A stretch of DNA of 20,034 nt from JAAETI01 sp965368515 (lineage in GTDB: Bacteria; Actinomycetota; Acidimicrobiia; Spongiisociales; UBA5794): the NCBI GenBank assembly GCA_965368515.1, contig CBDUNF010000046.1:1-20034 (forward strand), read 5' to 3'. The translations under genes and the position numbers were made by a program. Shown here one piece after another: positions 6,820 through 14,995 of the stretch (its first letter is position 1; every line of letters starts with the position of its first letter). The notes below the pieces were generated by a model. The model saw only the letters and a list, made by a program, of their open reading frames with translations, did no database searches and had not been told where the DNA came from.

Positions 6820-9800
6820 GTGAAGCTCGTTACCTACATTGGGCTCGTCGTGCGGCGTCTGTGGGCGAAGCGTGGCATTCTCATCGGGTCGTTGCTCGGC
6901 TCGACGCTGGTGATCGCCCTTCTTGTTGTCGTTCCCCTCTATCAGGATTCTGTGAAGGCCGTCGATCTGCGTTTCTCGATGCAGAGCGCCCTGGCCGAGG
7001 AAGTCGATATCACGGCGTTCGTCCAGGACACCAGCTACACCGCGGACGAGGCCGGAGCGAACCGCGACCTGGTCGGTGGACTCCACTCTTCGATCATTTC
7101 CGAGTGGTACCCAACCTATGTCGAGAGGATTCAGACGCGCGAGTTCTTTGTCATTCCGACAGGCGGATTTGTCGATTGGATTGCCCGCGGCGAGGCGTGG
7201 AAGGAGGAGAAGGCTGCCATCGAGCTGGCCAACTCGCAGCTCGACCAGACTCAGGAACCACAAGAAGTCCCTAACCCGCCCTACCCAACACCGCCTCAGG
7301 AGGCGCTCCAGGTCAGGCTGTTCACCAGTCCCATCTTGGACGAACATCTCGAGATCCTGGCGGGGGATTGGCCGGAATCGCTCCTCGAAGTGCCTGGAGC
7401 CGATAGCTCCGCGCCGCTTCCGATTGCTGTCGGAGAGGAGATCGCCACGCTCACTCAGCTCGAGGTGGGCGACGTTTTCATTCTCAAGCCGTTCTCGGGC
7501 CTTCCTGAGGTCTTCGAATTGGTTGAGATTGCCGCGATTGTTGCTCCGGTGGACGCCGGCGAGAAGATCTGGGGTGTCGATGACCCGATGCAGATGGTCT
7601 ACCTCCAACAAGACGCGTTCGACGTTTGGACTGCGCCGGTGTCCATCGTCGCAGTACAGGATCCGTGGCTGCGGCAGACCCGGGGTCTCACCAACCTCAC
7701 CGCCACCCAGCGTTGGATCATGGATTTCGAACCAGATGCCCTTCAGTTCGAGGAAGTCGAGCAACTCAGGGGGGCAGTTGCCGGGTTCCGGGCGAAGATG
7801 AGCCAGGACAGTGGCGGACTGATTGCCGCGAACACCCTGTTGCCGGTGCTCCTCGATGAATTCGATGTCCGGTCGGTAACAGTTGGTGGACCGATCCTCG
7901 CCATTTTGGCGCTCGTCGTGGGCGGTGCGCTCTACTTCCTCATATACACATCTGCTCTCACCCTCGAGCGAGAGGGCCCGGAGATTGCTCTGCTGAAGAC
8001 GCGTGGCGCCAGCACCTGGCAGACCACCGGCATCCACCTCGCTCAATCAGCCGTGGTCGCCGGCGTGGCCGCCATCGCTGCTCCATCTGTTGCTCGACTC
8101 CTGGTAGGCGTGACCGGCCGCATTCCTCCGCTGTCGGACCTGACTGGTGGCGAGCCGCTTCAGGTGTCAGAGGTAGCTTCGATTGCGCCGTACGTCGTCG
8201 GGGGGGCCATCGCTACCTTCCTATCGATGGGTCTTTCGATCCTGCCGTTCGCGAGGCGACCGGTGTTGGAGCTGCGCTCGCTGTCGGCCAGACCTGCGGG
8301 GAGTTCGGTGTGGCAGCGCTACAACCTCGACTTGTTTGCGATCGCATTGTCGGTAGTGGTTCTGTTCCAGTTGGTGCAGCGTGGCTTCATCAACACCACC
8401 GGGGGTGAGGTGCGGCTTGATGCGCTTGCGGTCGTGTTTCCGGTGCTCTTGTTGTTTACAGGCGCTCTGGTTCTCCTGCGGCTGCTGCCTTGGATTCTCC
8501 GCATCATCGGGTGGGTAATGACCAAGGCACGCGGGTTGTCGATGGCGCTCCCGGGCTGGCACCTCGGTCGAAATCCGGTTCCGTACGGGCGGTTGGCTCT
8601 ACTGGTTTGGTTGACGACAGGGCTTGGTGCTTTTGCGCTCACCTATGCCGGGACCCTCGAGCAATCATTCCAGGATCGTGCCGCCTTTGTCGCAGGTACC
8701 GATGTGCGGTTCATCGCGGGTGAGGCCGGCTATTTGACGGTCCCCGAAGGAGATGTTGGGGCGGCGGTTGCCCGCACCGATGGTGCCCCGCGACAGAGCA
8801 CTAGACGGGCCGAAGTATTGGCCGTTCGGCCGGACGAGTTTGCATCGGTCATCACGTGGCGGTCGGATTTCGGGGCCGCAACACCCCAGGAGATCTTTGC
8901 GCCGTTGCGCCCGAATGGTGCTGCCCCCGACCTTGGTGTCGAGCTGCCGGCCGATGCCACGAAGCTCCTCATCGATGGTGTGGTCATCCCACAAAGCTGG
9001 CGTGACCAAGAGAACCTCGACACCGACAAGCCAGATGCCAGCCTGCGCATGATGATGAAGGCGTTCGACGATGATGGACGGGCATGGACCATTCAGGCAG
9101 AGAACGACTTCGTCGACTCAGGATGGTCAACCGTGGAGTTCGACCTCACGGATGGCCGCAACGCCTATCTCTCGGATCCGGTGCCTCCGCTGACCGTCCA
9201 CGCCATTTGGGCGGAGCGCTCGAACCCCGGCGGCAACACAGTTCTCAACGGCGAGTCGATGTTGATTCGGAACTTGCGCACTGTGGGTGACACCGAGGCG
9301 CCGTTCGACCTCTCCGAGTTCGACATGATCAACGGCTTGACGCTGCGCTTTGATGTGCCTGCCTCGAGAGCGGCGGATGCGTACTACGACGAGTTGCCGG
9401 ATGGTGTGGAGGAGCCGAGCGCCGCGGTCATTGCGCGCTCTCCGCTGTATGCAGATGGAACTGCGACGATGTGGGTCGGCCCGGGGGTGCGCACCAACTT
9501 GAACGCGGCCGTGCCCGCGCTGCGGGCTCCGCTCGACGATCTCTACGTTCTGATCGACGAAGAGTTGGCCGTTCTTGCGGGTCTCGATGTCGGCGAGACA
9601 TCGCCATTCTCTATCGGGTCGGAGATCTACGACGGTGAGGTGGTCGGCTTCATCGGTCGTGTTCCCGCCATGAACGATCGACGTCGCGAAGGTCGGATGA
9701 TTGTCGACCTCGATGCGATGAATGGTTGGCTGAATGGGACGCCTACCTGGAGCTTCCAAACGGCGCTGGCCCGTGTAACGATTCCCCAAGAGCTCTGGAT

Positions 9801-10353
9801 CAAGACGGACGATCCTGATGCGACGGTACGCCTGCTCAATGCGCAGTTCCTGCCCGGTGACGAGGCCGAGGAGATCGTCACCCTGAAAGAGGCTGCCGGG
9901 GAGTTCTCCAGCCGACCGGTCCAGGTCGGGTTGGTTGCGGTGTTGTTTGTCGGTGCTGCCGTTTCGGTGGTCTTGGCGCTGGCGGGCGTAACCGGATACG
10001 TGCTGCTGGCGGTGGCACGCCGGGCCCGCGAGATGGGCGTGCTCCGAGCACTCGGGTTCCCGCGGCGCGGTGTCGCGGCCACTTTCACGGTCGAGCAGAT
10101 CGCGGTGCTGGGTCTTGGTGCGGTGATCGGTACCTATGGCGGCATTGCGTTGATGTGGGCCATGTTGCCTTTCTTGCAGCTGGGAGAGACCGCCACAGAC
10201 ATTGAACCGCCAATCCTGATCTCGGTGAACTGGGCTGTCCTGCTGGCCTATATCGGTGTGGTCAGCATCATGCTGGTCTTCTCCGTCATCTGGGCTACCC
10301 GGCGGGTGTCGGCGCGACGTATGAGCGAAGTCCTCAGGGAGGTGGACCGCTGA
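6820..10353 (+). CDS. Large ABC transporter permease with two FtsX-like domains
   Basis: A 1177-residue membrane protein of the FtsX/MacB permease superfamily. Apparent layout: N-terminal helix (about 18-42), an extracytoplasmic domain to about 345, a first FtsX-type helix bundle beginning GPILAILALVVGGALYFLIY with the cytoplasmic motif EREGPEIALLKTRGAS, several further helices to about residue 620, a second large external domain (about 620-1030), then a last FtsX unit with VARRAREMGVLRALGFPRRG and two more helices. The EIALLKTRGAS and EMGVLRALGFPRRG loops are the hallmark that couples to the ATPase. The start is GTG with AAGGGA nine bases upstream. Its stop overlaps the next ATG (TGATG), giving a permease-ATPase-ATPase operon. 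The likely role is export of lipoproteins, lipids or peptides, or mechanotransmission; the substrate is unknown. Confidence 0.9.
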   Translation: MKLVTYIGLVVRRLWAKRGILIGSLLGSTLVIALLVVVPLYQDSVKAVDLRFSMQSALAEEVDITAFVQDTSYTADEAGANRDLVGGLHSSIISEWYPTYVERIQTREFFVIPTGGFVDWIARGEAWKEEKAAIELANSQLDQTQEPQEVPNPPYPTPPQEALQVRLFTSPILDEHLEILAGDWPESLLEVPGADSSAPLPIAVGEEIATLTQLEVGDVFILKPFSGLPEVFELVEIAAIVAPVDAGEKIWGVDDPMQMVYLQQDAFDVWTAPVSIVAVQDPWLRQTRGLTNLTATQRWIMDFEPDALQFEEVEQLRGAVAGFRAKMSQDSGGLIAANTLLPVLLDEFDVRSVTVGGPILAILALVVGGALYFLIYTSALTLEREGPEIALLKTRGASTWQTTGIHLAQSAVVAGVAAIAAPSVARLLVGVTGRIPPLSDLTGGEPLQVSEVASIAPYVVGGAIATFLSMGLSILPFARRPVLELRSLSARPAGSSVWQRYNLDLFAIALSVVVLFQLVQRGFINTTGGEVRLDALAVVFPVLLLFTGALVLLRLLPWILRIIGWVMTKARGLSMALPGWHLGRNPVPYGRLALLVWLTTGLGAFALTYAGTLEQSFQDRAAFVAGTDVRFIAGEAGYLTVPEGDVGAAVARTDGAPRQSTRRAEVLAVRPDEFASVITWRSDFGAATPQEIFAPLRPNGAAPDLGVELPADATKLLIDGVVIPQSWRDQENLDTDKPDASLRMMMKAFDDDGRAWTIQAENDFVDSGWSTVEFDLTDGRNAYLSDPVPPLTVHAIWAERSNPGGNTVLNGESMLIRNLRTVGDTEAPFDLSEFDMINGLTLRFDVPASRAADAYYDELPDGVEEPSAAVIARSPLYADGTATMWVGPGVRTNLNAAVPALRAPLDDLYVLIDEELAVLAGLDVGETSPFSIGSEIYDGEVVGFIGRVPAMNDRRREGRMIVDLDAMNGWLNGTPTWSFQTALARVTIPQELWIKTDDPDATVRLLNAQFLPGDEAEEIVTLKEAAGEFSSRPVQVGLVAVLFVGAAVSVVLALAGVTGYVLLAVARRAREMGVLRALGFPRRGVAATFTVEQIAVLGLGAVIGTYGGIALMWAMLPFLQLGETATDIEPPILISVNWAVLLAYIGVVSIMLVFSVIWATRRVSARRMSEVLREVDR

Positions 10354-11195
10354 TGACACGCATCATCGAGTGTGACAACCTCATCAAGATCCACAAGCAG
10401 GGAAACCTCGAAGTGGTCGCATTGCAGGGCCTCGACTTTGTGATGGACAAGGGCGAATTCATCTCCATTGTCGGCAAGTCGGGGGCCGGTAAGTCGACGC
10501 TGCTGCAGATCCTCGCTGGACTCGAGATTCCCTCCGCAGGCCGCGTCGAAGTGGCGGGTACGGACCTGACCGATCTGACCCCAAAACAGCGCATCACGTA
10601 TTACCGCCGCGGGGTCGGGTTTCTCTGGCAGGACTTCACTCGCAACCTGTTGCCGTACTTGAAAGCGATCCAGAACATCGAGCTACCGATGCTGCTGGCG
10701 GGTGTTCCAACCCGGCGTCGTAAGAAGCGGGCGCTGGCTCTCCTCGAAGCGACCGGTCTCCGCAGCAATGCCTATTCGAAGGTGCACACCCTTTCGGGTG
10801 GTGAGCAGCAGAGGCTGGCGCTGTGTGTAGCGCTGTCGTTGGGGCCACAGTTGCTGCTTGCCGATGAGCCAACCGGTGAACTGGACACCGAAACCTCCCT
10901 GGGCATCTACGACCTGTTGCGACGTTTGTCTCACGACGGTGGGTTGAGCGTGCTGGTTGTGACTCACGACGTGGCCCTTGCCCAGCGCACCGACCGGGTG
11001 GTACGGCTCGCCGACGGTCGCATGGCGACTCAGGGCCGGTTTGAGACCCACGAGCTGCTGGCGGTTGATCGGCGTGGCATGGTGCAGATTCCGCGTGAGC
11101 TACTGATCGAGGCCGGGATCGAGGACGAGCTGGTGGCTCGCTTGGTTGAAGGCGGGATAATGCTCGAGCCGGCTGGAGACGAAAATGGCGATTGA
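10353..11195 (+). CDS. ABC transporter ATP-binding protein (LolD/MacB type) with C-terminal AbrB/SpoVT-like tail
   Basis: A 280-residue ATPase partner of the preceding FtsX-type permease. Motifs: Walker A GKSGAGKST (41-49), Q-loop Q93 in LWQDF, signature LSGGEQQR (147-154), Walker B LLLADEPTGELD (167-178), H-loop H205. The ADEPTGELD run is typical of the LolD/MacB/FtsE branch. The protein is about 45 residues longer than that branch. Its tail, about 237-273, contains VDRRGMVQIPRELLIEAGI and then GGIMLEP, which reads like a swapped-hairpin AbrB/SpoVT half-domain. The start codon shares one base with the permease stop (TGATG), and the 3' end overlaps the second ATPase gene by 11 bases, so translation of all three is probably coupled. 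The function of the tail is unknown. Confidence 0.92.
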   Translation: MTRIIECDNLIKIHKQGNLEVVALQGLDFVMDKGEFISIVGKSGAGKSTLLQILAGLEIPSAGRVEVAGTDLTDLTPKQRITYYRRGVGFLWQDFTRNLLPYLKAIQNIELPMLLAGVPTRRRKKRALALLEATGLRSNAYSKVHTLSGGEQQRLALCVALSLGPQLLLADEPTGELDTETSLGIYDLLRRLSHDGGLSVLVVTHDVALAQRTDRVVRLADGRMATQGRFETHELLAVDRRGMVQIPRELLIEAGIEDELVARLVEGGIMLEPAGDENGD

Positions 11196-11898
11196 GCTGC
11201 GCGGTATTTCCAAGCGCTATCCCAATGGTGCCATCGGCGCCGTCGACGTGGATCTGACCACCGAACCGGGGGAGTTTGTCGCTCTGTTCGGTCCGTCCGG
11301 TTCCGGCAAGACATCGTTGCTTCAGATGGCTGGGCTCCTGCTCAAACCAGACGAGGGCCAGGTTCTCATCGACGGCGAGCGAGCTGACGACAAGTCCGAG
11401 GCCGGTACCGCAACTCTGCGCAGGTCAAAGCTCGGGTTTGTGTTCCAGAGCGCCAGCCTGCTGCCACTGCTGTCGGCCGCCGAGAATGTCGACGTCGCGC
11501 TCCGATTGCTTGGCGTCGGTGGCCGCAAGGCCCGGGACCGCGTCAACGGTGCGCTGGAGGCCGTCGCGATGTCGGACCGGGCAAGTCATCGGCCCGATGA
11601 AATGTCGGGCGGCGAGCAGCAGCGTGTCTCGATTGCTCGGGCGTTGGTTCATGAGCCCGGCTACCTCTTTGCCGATGAGCCCACCGGTGAACTGGATACG
11701 TCTACTGGTGCGTCGATTCTCGAACTGCTGCAGCGCGTCGCCAAGAGCGGCACCACCGTTCTGATGGCTTCGCATGACCCGGCTGCCATCAACTATGTCG
11801 ATCGTGCCCTCTTTGTAGTCGATGGCAGGCTTCACGCTCCAAGTAGATCCGAGCTGGGCCTATGGCTCACTGATGGCACGACGATCGATACACGCTGA
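11185..11898 (+). CDS. Second ABC transporter ATP-binding protein (LolD/MacB type) of the FtsX cassette
   Basis: A 237-residue ATPase, the third gene of the cassette. Motifs: Walker A GPSGSGKTS (36-44), Q-loop in FVFQSASLLPLLSAAENV, signature MSGGEQQR (about 140-147; Met replaces the usual Leu), Walker B LFADEPTGELD, H-loop H197 in ASHD. It lacks the AbrB-like tail of its neighbour and is of standard length. One permease chain with two FtsX units beside two different ATPases suggests a heterodimeric ATPase, each chain serving one half. The ATG at 11185 lies within the end of the upstream gene. It ends 20 bases from the convergent XRE gene with no obvious terminator between. Confidence 0.9.
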   Translation: MAIELRGISKRYPNGAIGAVDVDLTTEPGEFVALFGPSGSGKTSLLQMAGLLLKPDEGQVLIDGERADDKSEAGTATLRRSKLGFVFQSASLLPLLSAAENVDVALRLLGVGGRKARDRVNGALEAVAMSDRASHRPDEMSGGEQQRVSIARALVHEPGYLFADEPTGELDTSTGASILELLQRVAKSGTTVLMASHDPAAINYVDRALFVVDGRLHAPSRSELGLWLTDGTTIDTR

Positions 11899-11918
11899 GT
11901 TGACGGGGCTGAGGTGTG

Positions 11919-12122
11919 TCACCGGCTCGGTTCACTCGGTGAGAAGACTTGCTCGATCCTCATCTCGAAGAGATCTGCGATCTTGAACGCCAGCGGGAGG
12001 CTCGGGTCGAATCTCCCCGTTTCGATGGCATTGACGGTCTGGCGGGAAACTTCGAGCGCCTGTGCCAGTTGTGCTTGAGTCCAATCTCGCTCGGCACGGA
12101 GAACCTTCAGTCGATTCCTCAC
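11919..12122 (-). CDS. Small XRE-family helix-turn-helix regulator (67 residues)
   Basis: A Cro/CI-type DNA-binding domain with almost nothing else: RNRLKVLRAERDWTQAQLAQALEVSRQTVNAIETGRFDPSLPLAFKIADLF. The helix-turn-helix runs from about residue 14 to 35 (TQAQLAQALEVSRQTVNAIE), followed by the IEQVF end typical of the small YgzD-like subfamily. The GTG start at 12122 has AGGAG about seven bases upstream, overlapping the stop codon of the membrane-protein gene eight bases away, so the pair is translationally linked. Such small XRE proteins commonly regulate their own membrane-protein operon; the dyad at 12573-12590 is a candidate site. An extended frame from 12719 also covers this region, but it runs through the membrane gene out of frame and is not credible. 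Confidence 0.88.
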   Translation of the reverse strand: MRNRLKVLRAERDWTQAQLAQALEVSRQTVNAIETGRFDPSLPLAFKIADLFEMRIEQVFSPSEPSR

Positions 12123-12130
12123 GAGATCTC

Positions 12131-12550
12131 CTAGGCGAAGCGGCGTAGTCCAACAACAACGCCAGCGATATAGGTCACGATCATCACCATGACGAGCGTC
12201 ATGGCCTCTGCTGCAACGACAATGCCTGCTCGCTCCAACAGCGTGTAGCTGAAGCCGGCAACGACACCAACCCCCACCGTCAGTGCCAGAGCATCTAGCT
12301 GGATCTTCCGCATCAGTTCGTCGGCGTTGTTCAAGAACCTGCGATAGGCGAGAAGCACGGCAAGGCCAAGAACGGTGACCGCTGTTGTCGCGGCGAGGGC
12401 GAGGGCATTGCTTGTGATCCATTCGTTGTCGATCGCAAGGTTGACGCCGAGAAAGGGCAGGATCCACGCCAGCGACCACAAGATGATGAGCCGTTGGTTC
12501 TTCCGATCTCTTTCCGTCCCCGCCCAATGGTGGCTCTTCGATGTGCTCAT
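12131..12550 (-). CDS. Four-helix integral membrane protein paired with an XRE regulator
   Basis: A 139-residue protein with a polar basic N-terminus (MSTSKSHHWAGTERDRKNQR) and four predicted membrane helices: about 22-40 (LIILWSLAWILPFLGVNLA), 48-69 (ALALAATTAVTVLGLAVLLAYR), 85-104 (LDALALTVGVGVVAGFSYTLL) and 110-134 (VVAAEAMTLVMVMIVTYIAGVVVGL). Between helices two and three, RRFLNNADELMRKIQLDALAL has the NADELxRKIQ pattern seen in many small membrane proteins next to XRE regulators. I do not recognise a function. It is the first gene of a two-gene unit. A dyad symmetry lies 23-40 bases upstream of the ATG, consistent with control by the downstream regulator. Confidence 0.82.
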   Translation of the reverse strand: MSTSKSHHWAGTERDRKNQRLIILWSLAWILPFLGVNLAIDNEWITSNALALAATTAVTVLGLAVLLAYRRFLNNADELMRKIQLDALALTVGVGVVAGFSYTLLERAGIVVAAEAMTLVMVMIVTYIAGVVVGLRRFA

Positions 12551-12572
12551 AAGTCTGCTCCGCTTGTCTTTT

Positions 12573-12597
12573 AGTCAAGGTAGCTTTACTCGGAGTA
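12573..12597 (-). promoter_or_regulatory. Dyad symmetry and TTGACT element upstream of the membrane-protein/XRE operon
   Basis: On the - strand AGTAAAG-CTAC-CTTGACT (12590 to 12573) is an inverted repeat with six of seven positions matching. It contains a -35-like TTGACT. Overlapping it, TACTCGGAGTA (12587-12597) is a second symmetric 11-mer. No clear -10 follows at the right distance. This is a plausible autoregulatory operator for the XRE protein, inferred from symmetry and location. Confidence 0.4.
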
Positions 12598-12717
12598 GTA
12601 TGCCCCACATCCAATAGCGGTGTCAAGGAAGCTTGTCCTGTCTCGACTGTCGCTTCCTGGGCAATGTCGGCCAACCGGGGCCACCGGACGGGTTGCCGAG
12701 CTTGGTGGCATCCCGAC

Positions 12718-12723
12718 AAGGAG
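12718..12723 (+). promoter_or_regulatory. Ribosome-binding site deciding the GTG start of the 6-phosphogluconate dehydrogenase gene
   Basis: AAGGAG is eight bases before the GTG at 12732. The frame is open 33 codons further upstream to 12633, but the protein family starts at the Rossmann strand encoded right after this GTG. Confidence 0.75.
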
Positions 12724-12731
12724 CAATCAAC

Positions 12732-13640
12732 GTGGAACTAGGAATGATCGGGCTGGGGAAGATGGGCGCCAACATGGCCCAGCGTCTGGTCCGCGGCGGC
12801 CATCGGGTAGTTGGCTTCGATCTCAATCCGCAGACCGTGCAGCAGGTCGTTGCGGTCGGTGCCGAGGGAGTGGAATCCCTCGAGGAGTTGACGATGAAGC
12901 TACCCGGACCGCGGATCATCTGGATCATGGTTCCCTCGGGCGCCCCGGTTGATGCAACGATTGCCGCGCTCCTGCCGCACCTCGGCGAGGGTGACATCGT
13001 TATCGACGGCGGCAATTCCAACTACAAGGACACCCTGCGCCGCGCCAACGAGTGCGTGAGCGCCGGTCACCACTTCGTCGATGTCGGTACAAGCGGTGGC
13101 ATCTGGGGGCTGGCAGAGGGCTACAGCATGATGATCGGCGGCGACCAGGAAGTCGTCGCCTCACTTGCCCCCATATTCGAGACACTCGCTCCTGCATCGG
13201 ACCGTGGTTGGGGGAGGACCGGGCCAAGTGGCGCCGGGCACTTCGTCAAAATGGTTCACAACGGCATCGAGTACGGGCTCATGCAGGCCTACGCCGAGGG
13301 CTTTGCGTTGCTGGATGCGAAGACGGAACTCGAGTTGGACGTTGCGCAGATAGCCGACATCTGGCGCGATGGCAGTGTGGTTCGGTCGTGGCTGCTCGAT
13401 CTGACCGCCAAGGCTCTTGCGGAGAATCCGGATCTTGACGGGATTGCCCCATACGTCCCCGATTCGGGGGAAGGCCGGTGGACAGTCGTTGAGGCGATCG
13501 ACCTGAACGTGTCTGCGCCTGTGATCGCCCTATCCCTGTTGCGGCGGATCGGTTCCCGCGATGAGGTCGATTATGCAGATCGCCTGCTGGCAGCGATGCG
13601 GAACCAGTTCGGCGGCCATCCGATAAAGCGTGAGGAGTAG
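12732..13640 (+). CDS. gnd: 6-phosphogluconate dehydrogenase, decarboxylating (short NAD-type)
   Basis: Converts 6-phosphogluconate to ribulose 5-phosphate and CO2 in the pentose phosphate pathway; cytosolic. The N-terminal Rossmann domain has MIGLGKMGANMAQRL (GLGKMG at 7-12). After strand two comes FDLNP (D30) where NADP-specific enzymes have NRT, so NAD is the likely coenzyme. Substrate and catalytic features visible: DGGNSNYKD (92-100), SGG (121-123), GAGHFVKMVHNGIEYGLMQ with K173 and N177. The length of 302 matches the short bacterial GndA/YqeC-type enzyme rather than the 470-residue NADP form. The GTG start at 12732 is set by AAGGAG. It stands between divergent and downstream units; no other pentose phosphate gene is in view. 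Confidence 0.93.
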   Translation: MELGMIGLGKMGANMAQRLVRGGHRVVGFDLNPQTVQQVVAVGAEGVESLEELTMKLPGPRIIWIMVPSGAPVDATIAALLPHLGEGDIVIDGGNSNYKDTLRRANECVSAGHHFVDVGTSGGIWGLAEGYSMMIGGDQEVVASLAPIFETLAPASDRGWGRTGPSGAGHFVKMVHNGIEYGLMQAYAEGFALLDAKTELELDVAQIADIWRDGSVVRSWLLDLTAKALAENPDLDGIAPYVPDSGEGRWTVVEAIDLNVSAPVIALSLLRRIGSRDEVDYADRLLAAMRNQFGGHPIKREE

Positions 13641-13696
13641 CGGTAGTTGGCAGGCACCTGCTCGTCGGCTTTGGCTGTCGCAGGGGTCGGCAGTTC

Positions 13697-13702
13697 TACA
13701 AT
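13697..13702 (+). promoter_or_regulatory. Putative -10 element for the cyclopropane synthase gene
   Basis: TACAAT matches the consensus in five of six positions, about 48 bases before the ATG at 13751. It is followed by a strong AGGAGG at 13733-13738. The best -35 candidate, TTGGCT, is 20 bases upstream, longer than ideal. Confidence 0.4.
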
Positions 13703-13750
13703 GAGCTGCGAGCGATCGACGGGATCTCTACGAGGAGGTGCAGTTTCGGT

Positions 13751-14995
13751 ATGGCTTCGGGTGCGATCGATGCAGTGGAGATCTCGCGTCGGGCTTCCGC
13801 TCTTCTCACCCAGATAAGTGGCGGTCCCGCTCCGCGTATCAGAGCCTGGACCGGCGAGGAGTGGGGGCCGGCCGATGCTGGAGCAACCATTGTGCTCAAT
13901 CGGCCCGGTGCGCTGCGCTCGATGCTCCTTCCACCGAATGATCTTTCCGCGGCAGAGGCCTACATCTACGGCGATGTCGACTTCGAAGGCGACCTCTATT
14001 CGCTGCTGCGCTTCGGGGCAGGACTCTCCGACGGCAAGGGCGGGCCATTGGCCAAGATGCGCCTGCTCCGCATGCTGAGGCAGTTGCCCGAAGATGCACA
14101 CCGCACCGGAGCGATACAGCCACACTTCACGGGGCGGCTGCATTCCAAGCGTCGTGATCTGGCCGTCGTGACGCACCATTACGACACCGGCAACGATTTT
14201 TTCTCCCTGTTCCTCGACCCACAGATGGTCTATTCGTGCGCTCATTTCCAGAGTCCTACCGATTCTCTCGAGGAAGCCCAACGCAGCAAGCTTGACCTCA
14301 TTTGCCGGAAGCTTCGTCTCAGTCCCGGGATGCGGTTGCTCGATGTCGGCTGTGGCTGGGGGGCACTTGCAATCCATGCTGCTCGGGAATACGGGGTCAC
14401 CGTCGTTGGAATCACGCTGAGCGAGGAGCAAGCTAGAGAGGCCAAGAGAAGAGTTGATGCCGCCCGGCTGACGGATCAGGTTGCGATCGAGGTTCGCGAC
14501 TACCGGGACGTCAGGGGCGAGTTTGATGCGATCGCGTCGGTCGGGATGGTCGAGCACGTGGGCCGCAAGGAGTTGGGCAAGTACTTCTCAGCGCTCCGCA
14601 ACCTGCTGGCCCCCGGTGGTCAATTGCTCAACCATGGGATCGTGACTCGGGACCGGAAGCGGAGGCGAACTGCGCCGACGTTTGTCAATACCTATGTGTT
14701 CCCTGATGGGGAGTTGCCCAATGTCGACGAGGTGATCGGCTCGGCTGAGGAATCCGGATTTGAGCTACGTCATGTTGAGTCGCTTCGGGCAAGCTACGCC
14801 ATCACCCTGCGGCATTGGGTTTCCAATCTCGAAGCGAACCGGGATGCCGCAGTTGCGGCTTCATCTGAGGAGACATACCGCATATGGCGGCTCTACATGG
14901 TCGGCTCGTCTGTCGCTTTCGACCGGGCTGCGATCAGTGTCCACCAGCTACTGCTCAGCGATCCCAAACGTCCCTGGGCCTGGTCGGCTCCCTAG
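13751..14995 (+). CDS. cfa: Cyclopropane-fatty-acyl-phospholipid synthase family methyltransferase
   Basis: SAM-dependent enzyme that adds a methylene or methyl group to unsaturated acyl chains of membrane phospholipids. The 414-residue length is normal. The N-terminal CFA lipid domain (about 1-130) precedes the family motif HHYDTGNDFFSLFLDPQMVY (142-161) and SCAHF. SAM motif I is LLDVGCGWGALAIHAA (196-211), and SVGMVEHVG (263-271) carries the acidic residue near the active site. C-terminal HVESLRASYAITLRHW is also typical. The ATG at 13751 is about 12 bases after AGGAGG; no better start is in frame. The stop overlaps the convergent VOC gene's stop by four bases. A mycolic-acid-type or methyl-branched-lipid methyltransferase of the same fold is a less likely alternative. 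Confidence 0.93.
   Translation: MASGAIDAVEISRRASALLTQISGGPAPRIRAWTGEEWGPADAGATIVLNRPGALRSMLLPPNDLSAAEAYIYGDVDFEGDLYSLLRFGAGLSDGKGGPLAKMRLLRMLRQLPEDAHRTGAIQPHFTGRLHSKRRDLAVVTHHYDTGNDFFSLFLDPQMVYSCAHFQSPTDSLEEAQRSKLDLICRKLRLSPGMRLLDVGCGWGALAIHAAREYGVTVVGITLSEEQAREAKRRVDAARLTDQVAIEVRDYRDVRGEFDAIASVGMVEHVGRKELGKYFSALRNLLAPGGQLLNHGIVTRDRKRRRTAPTFVNTYVFPDGELPNVDEVIGSAEESGFELRHVESLRASYAITLRHWVSNLEANRDAAVAASSEETYRIWRLYMVGSSVAFDRAAISVHQLLLSDPKRPWAWSAP

Noticed and set aside
6670..8046. 458-residue open frame on the - strand
   Set aside because: It is antisense to the FtsX-type permease, which has clear membrane helices and coupling motifs; the shadow frame has none.
9127..10359. 410-residue open frame on the - strand
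   Set aside because: It is antisense to the permease C-terminal half, rich in His, Arg and Gln, with no recognisable domain.
11919..12719. 266-residue frame running from the XRE gene up through the membrane-protein gene
   Set aside because: Only its last 67 residues (XRE domain) are credible; the rest is out of frame with the well-formed four-helix protein.
12633..12731. 33-codon upstream extension of the 6-phosphogluconate dehydrogenase frame
   Set aside because: The family begins at the Rossmann strand right after the GTG at 12732, which has AAGGAG at the right distance; the extension reads as non-coding.
13571..14557. 328-residue open frame on the - strand
   Set aside because: It overlaps the gnd 3' end and most of cfa in antisense; the + strand products are clearly recognisable families.
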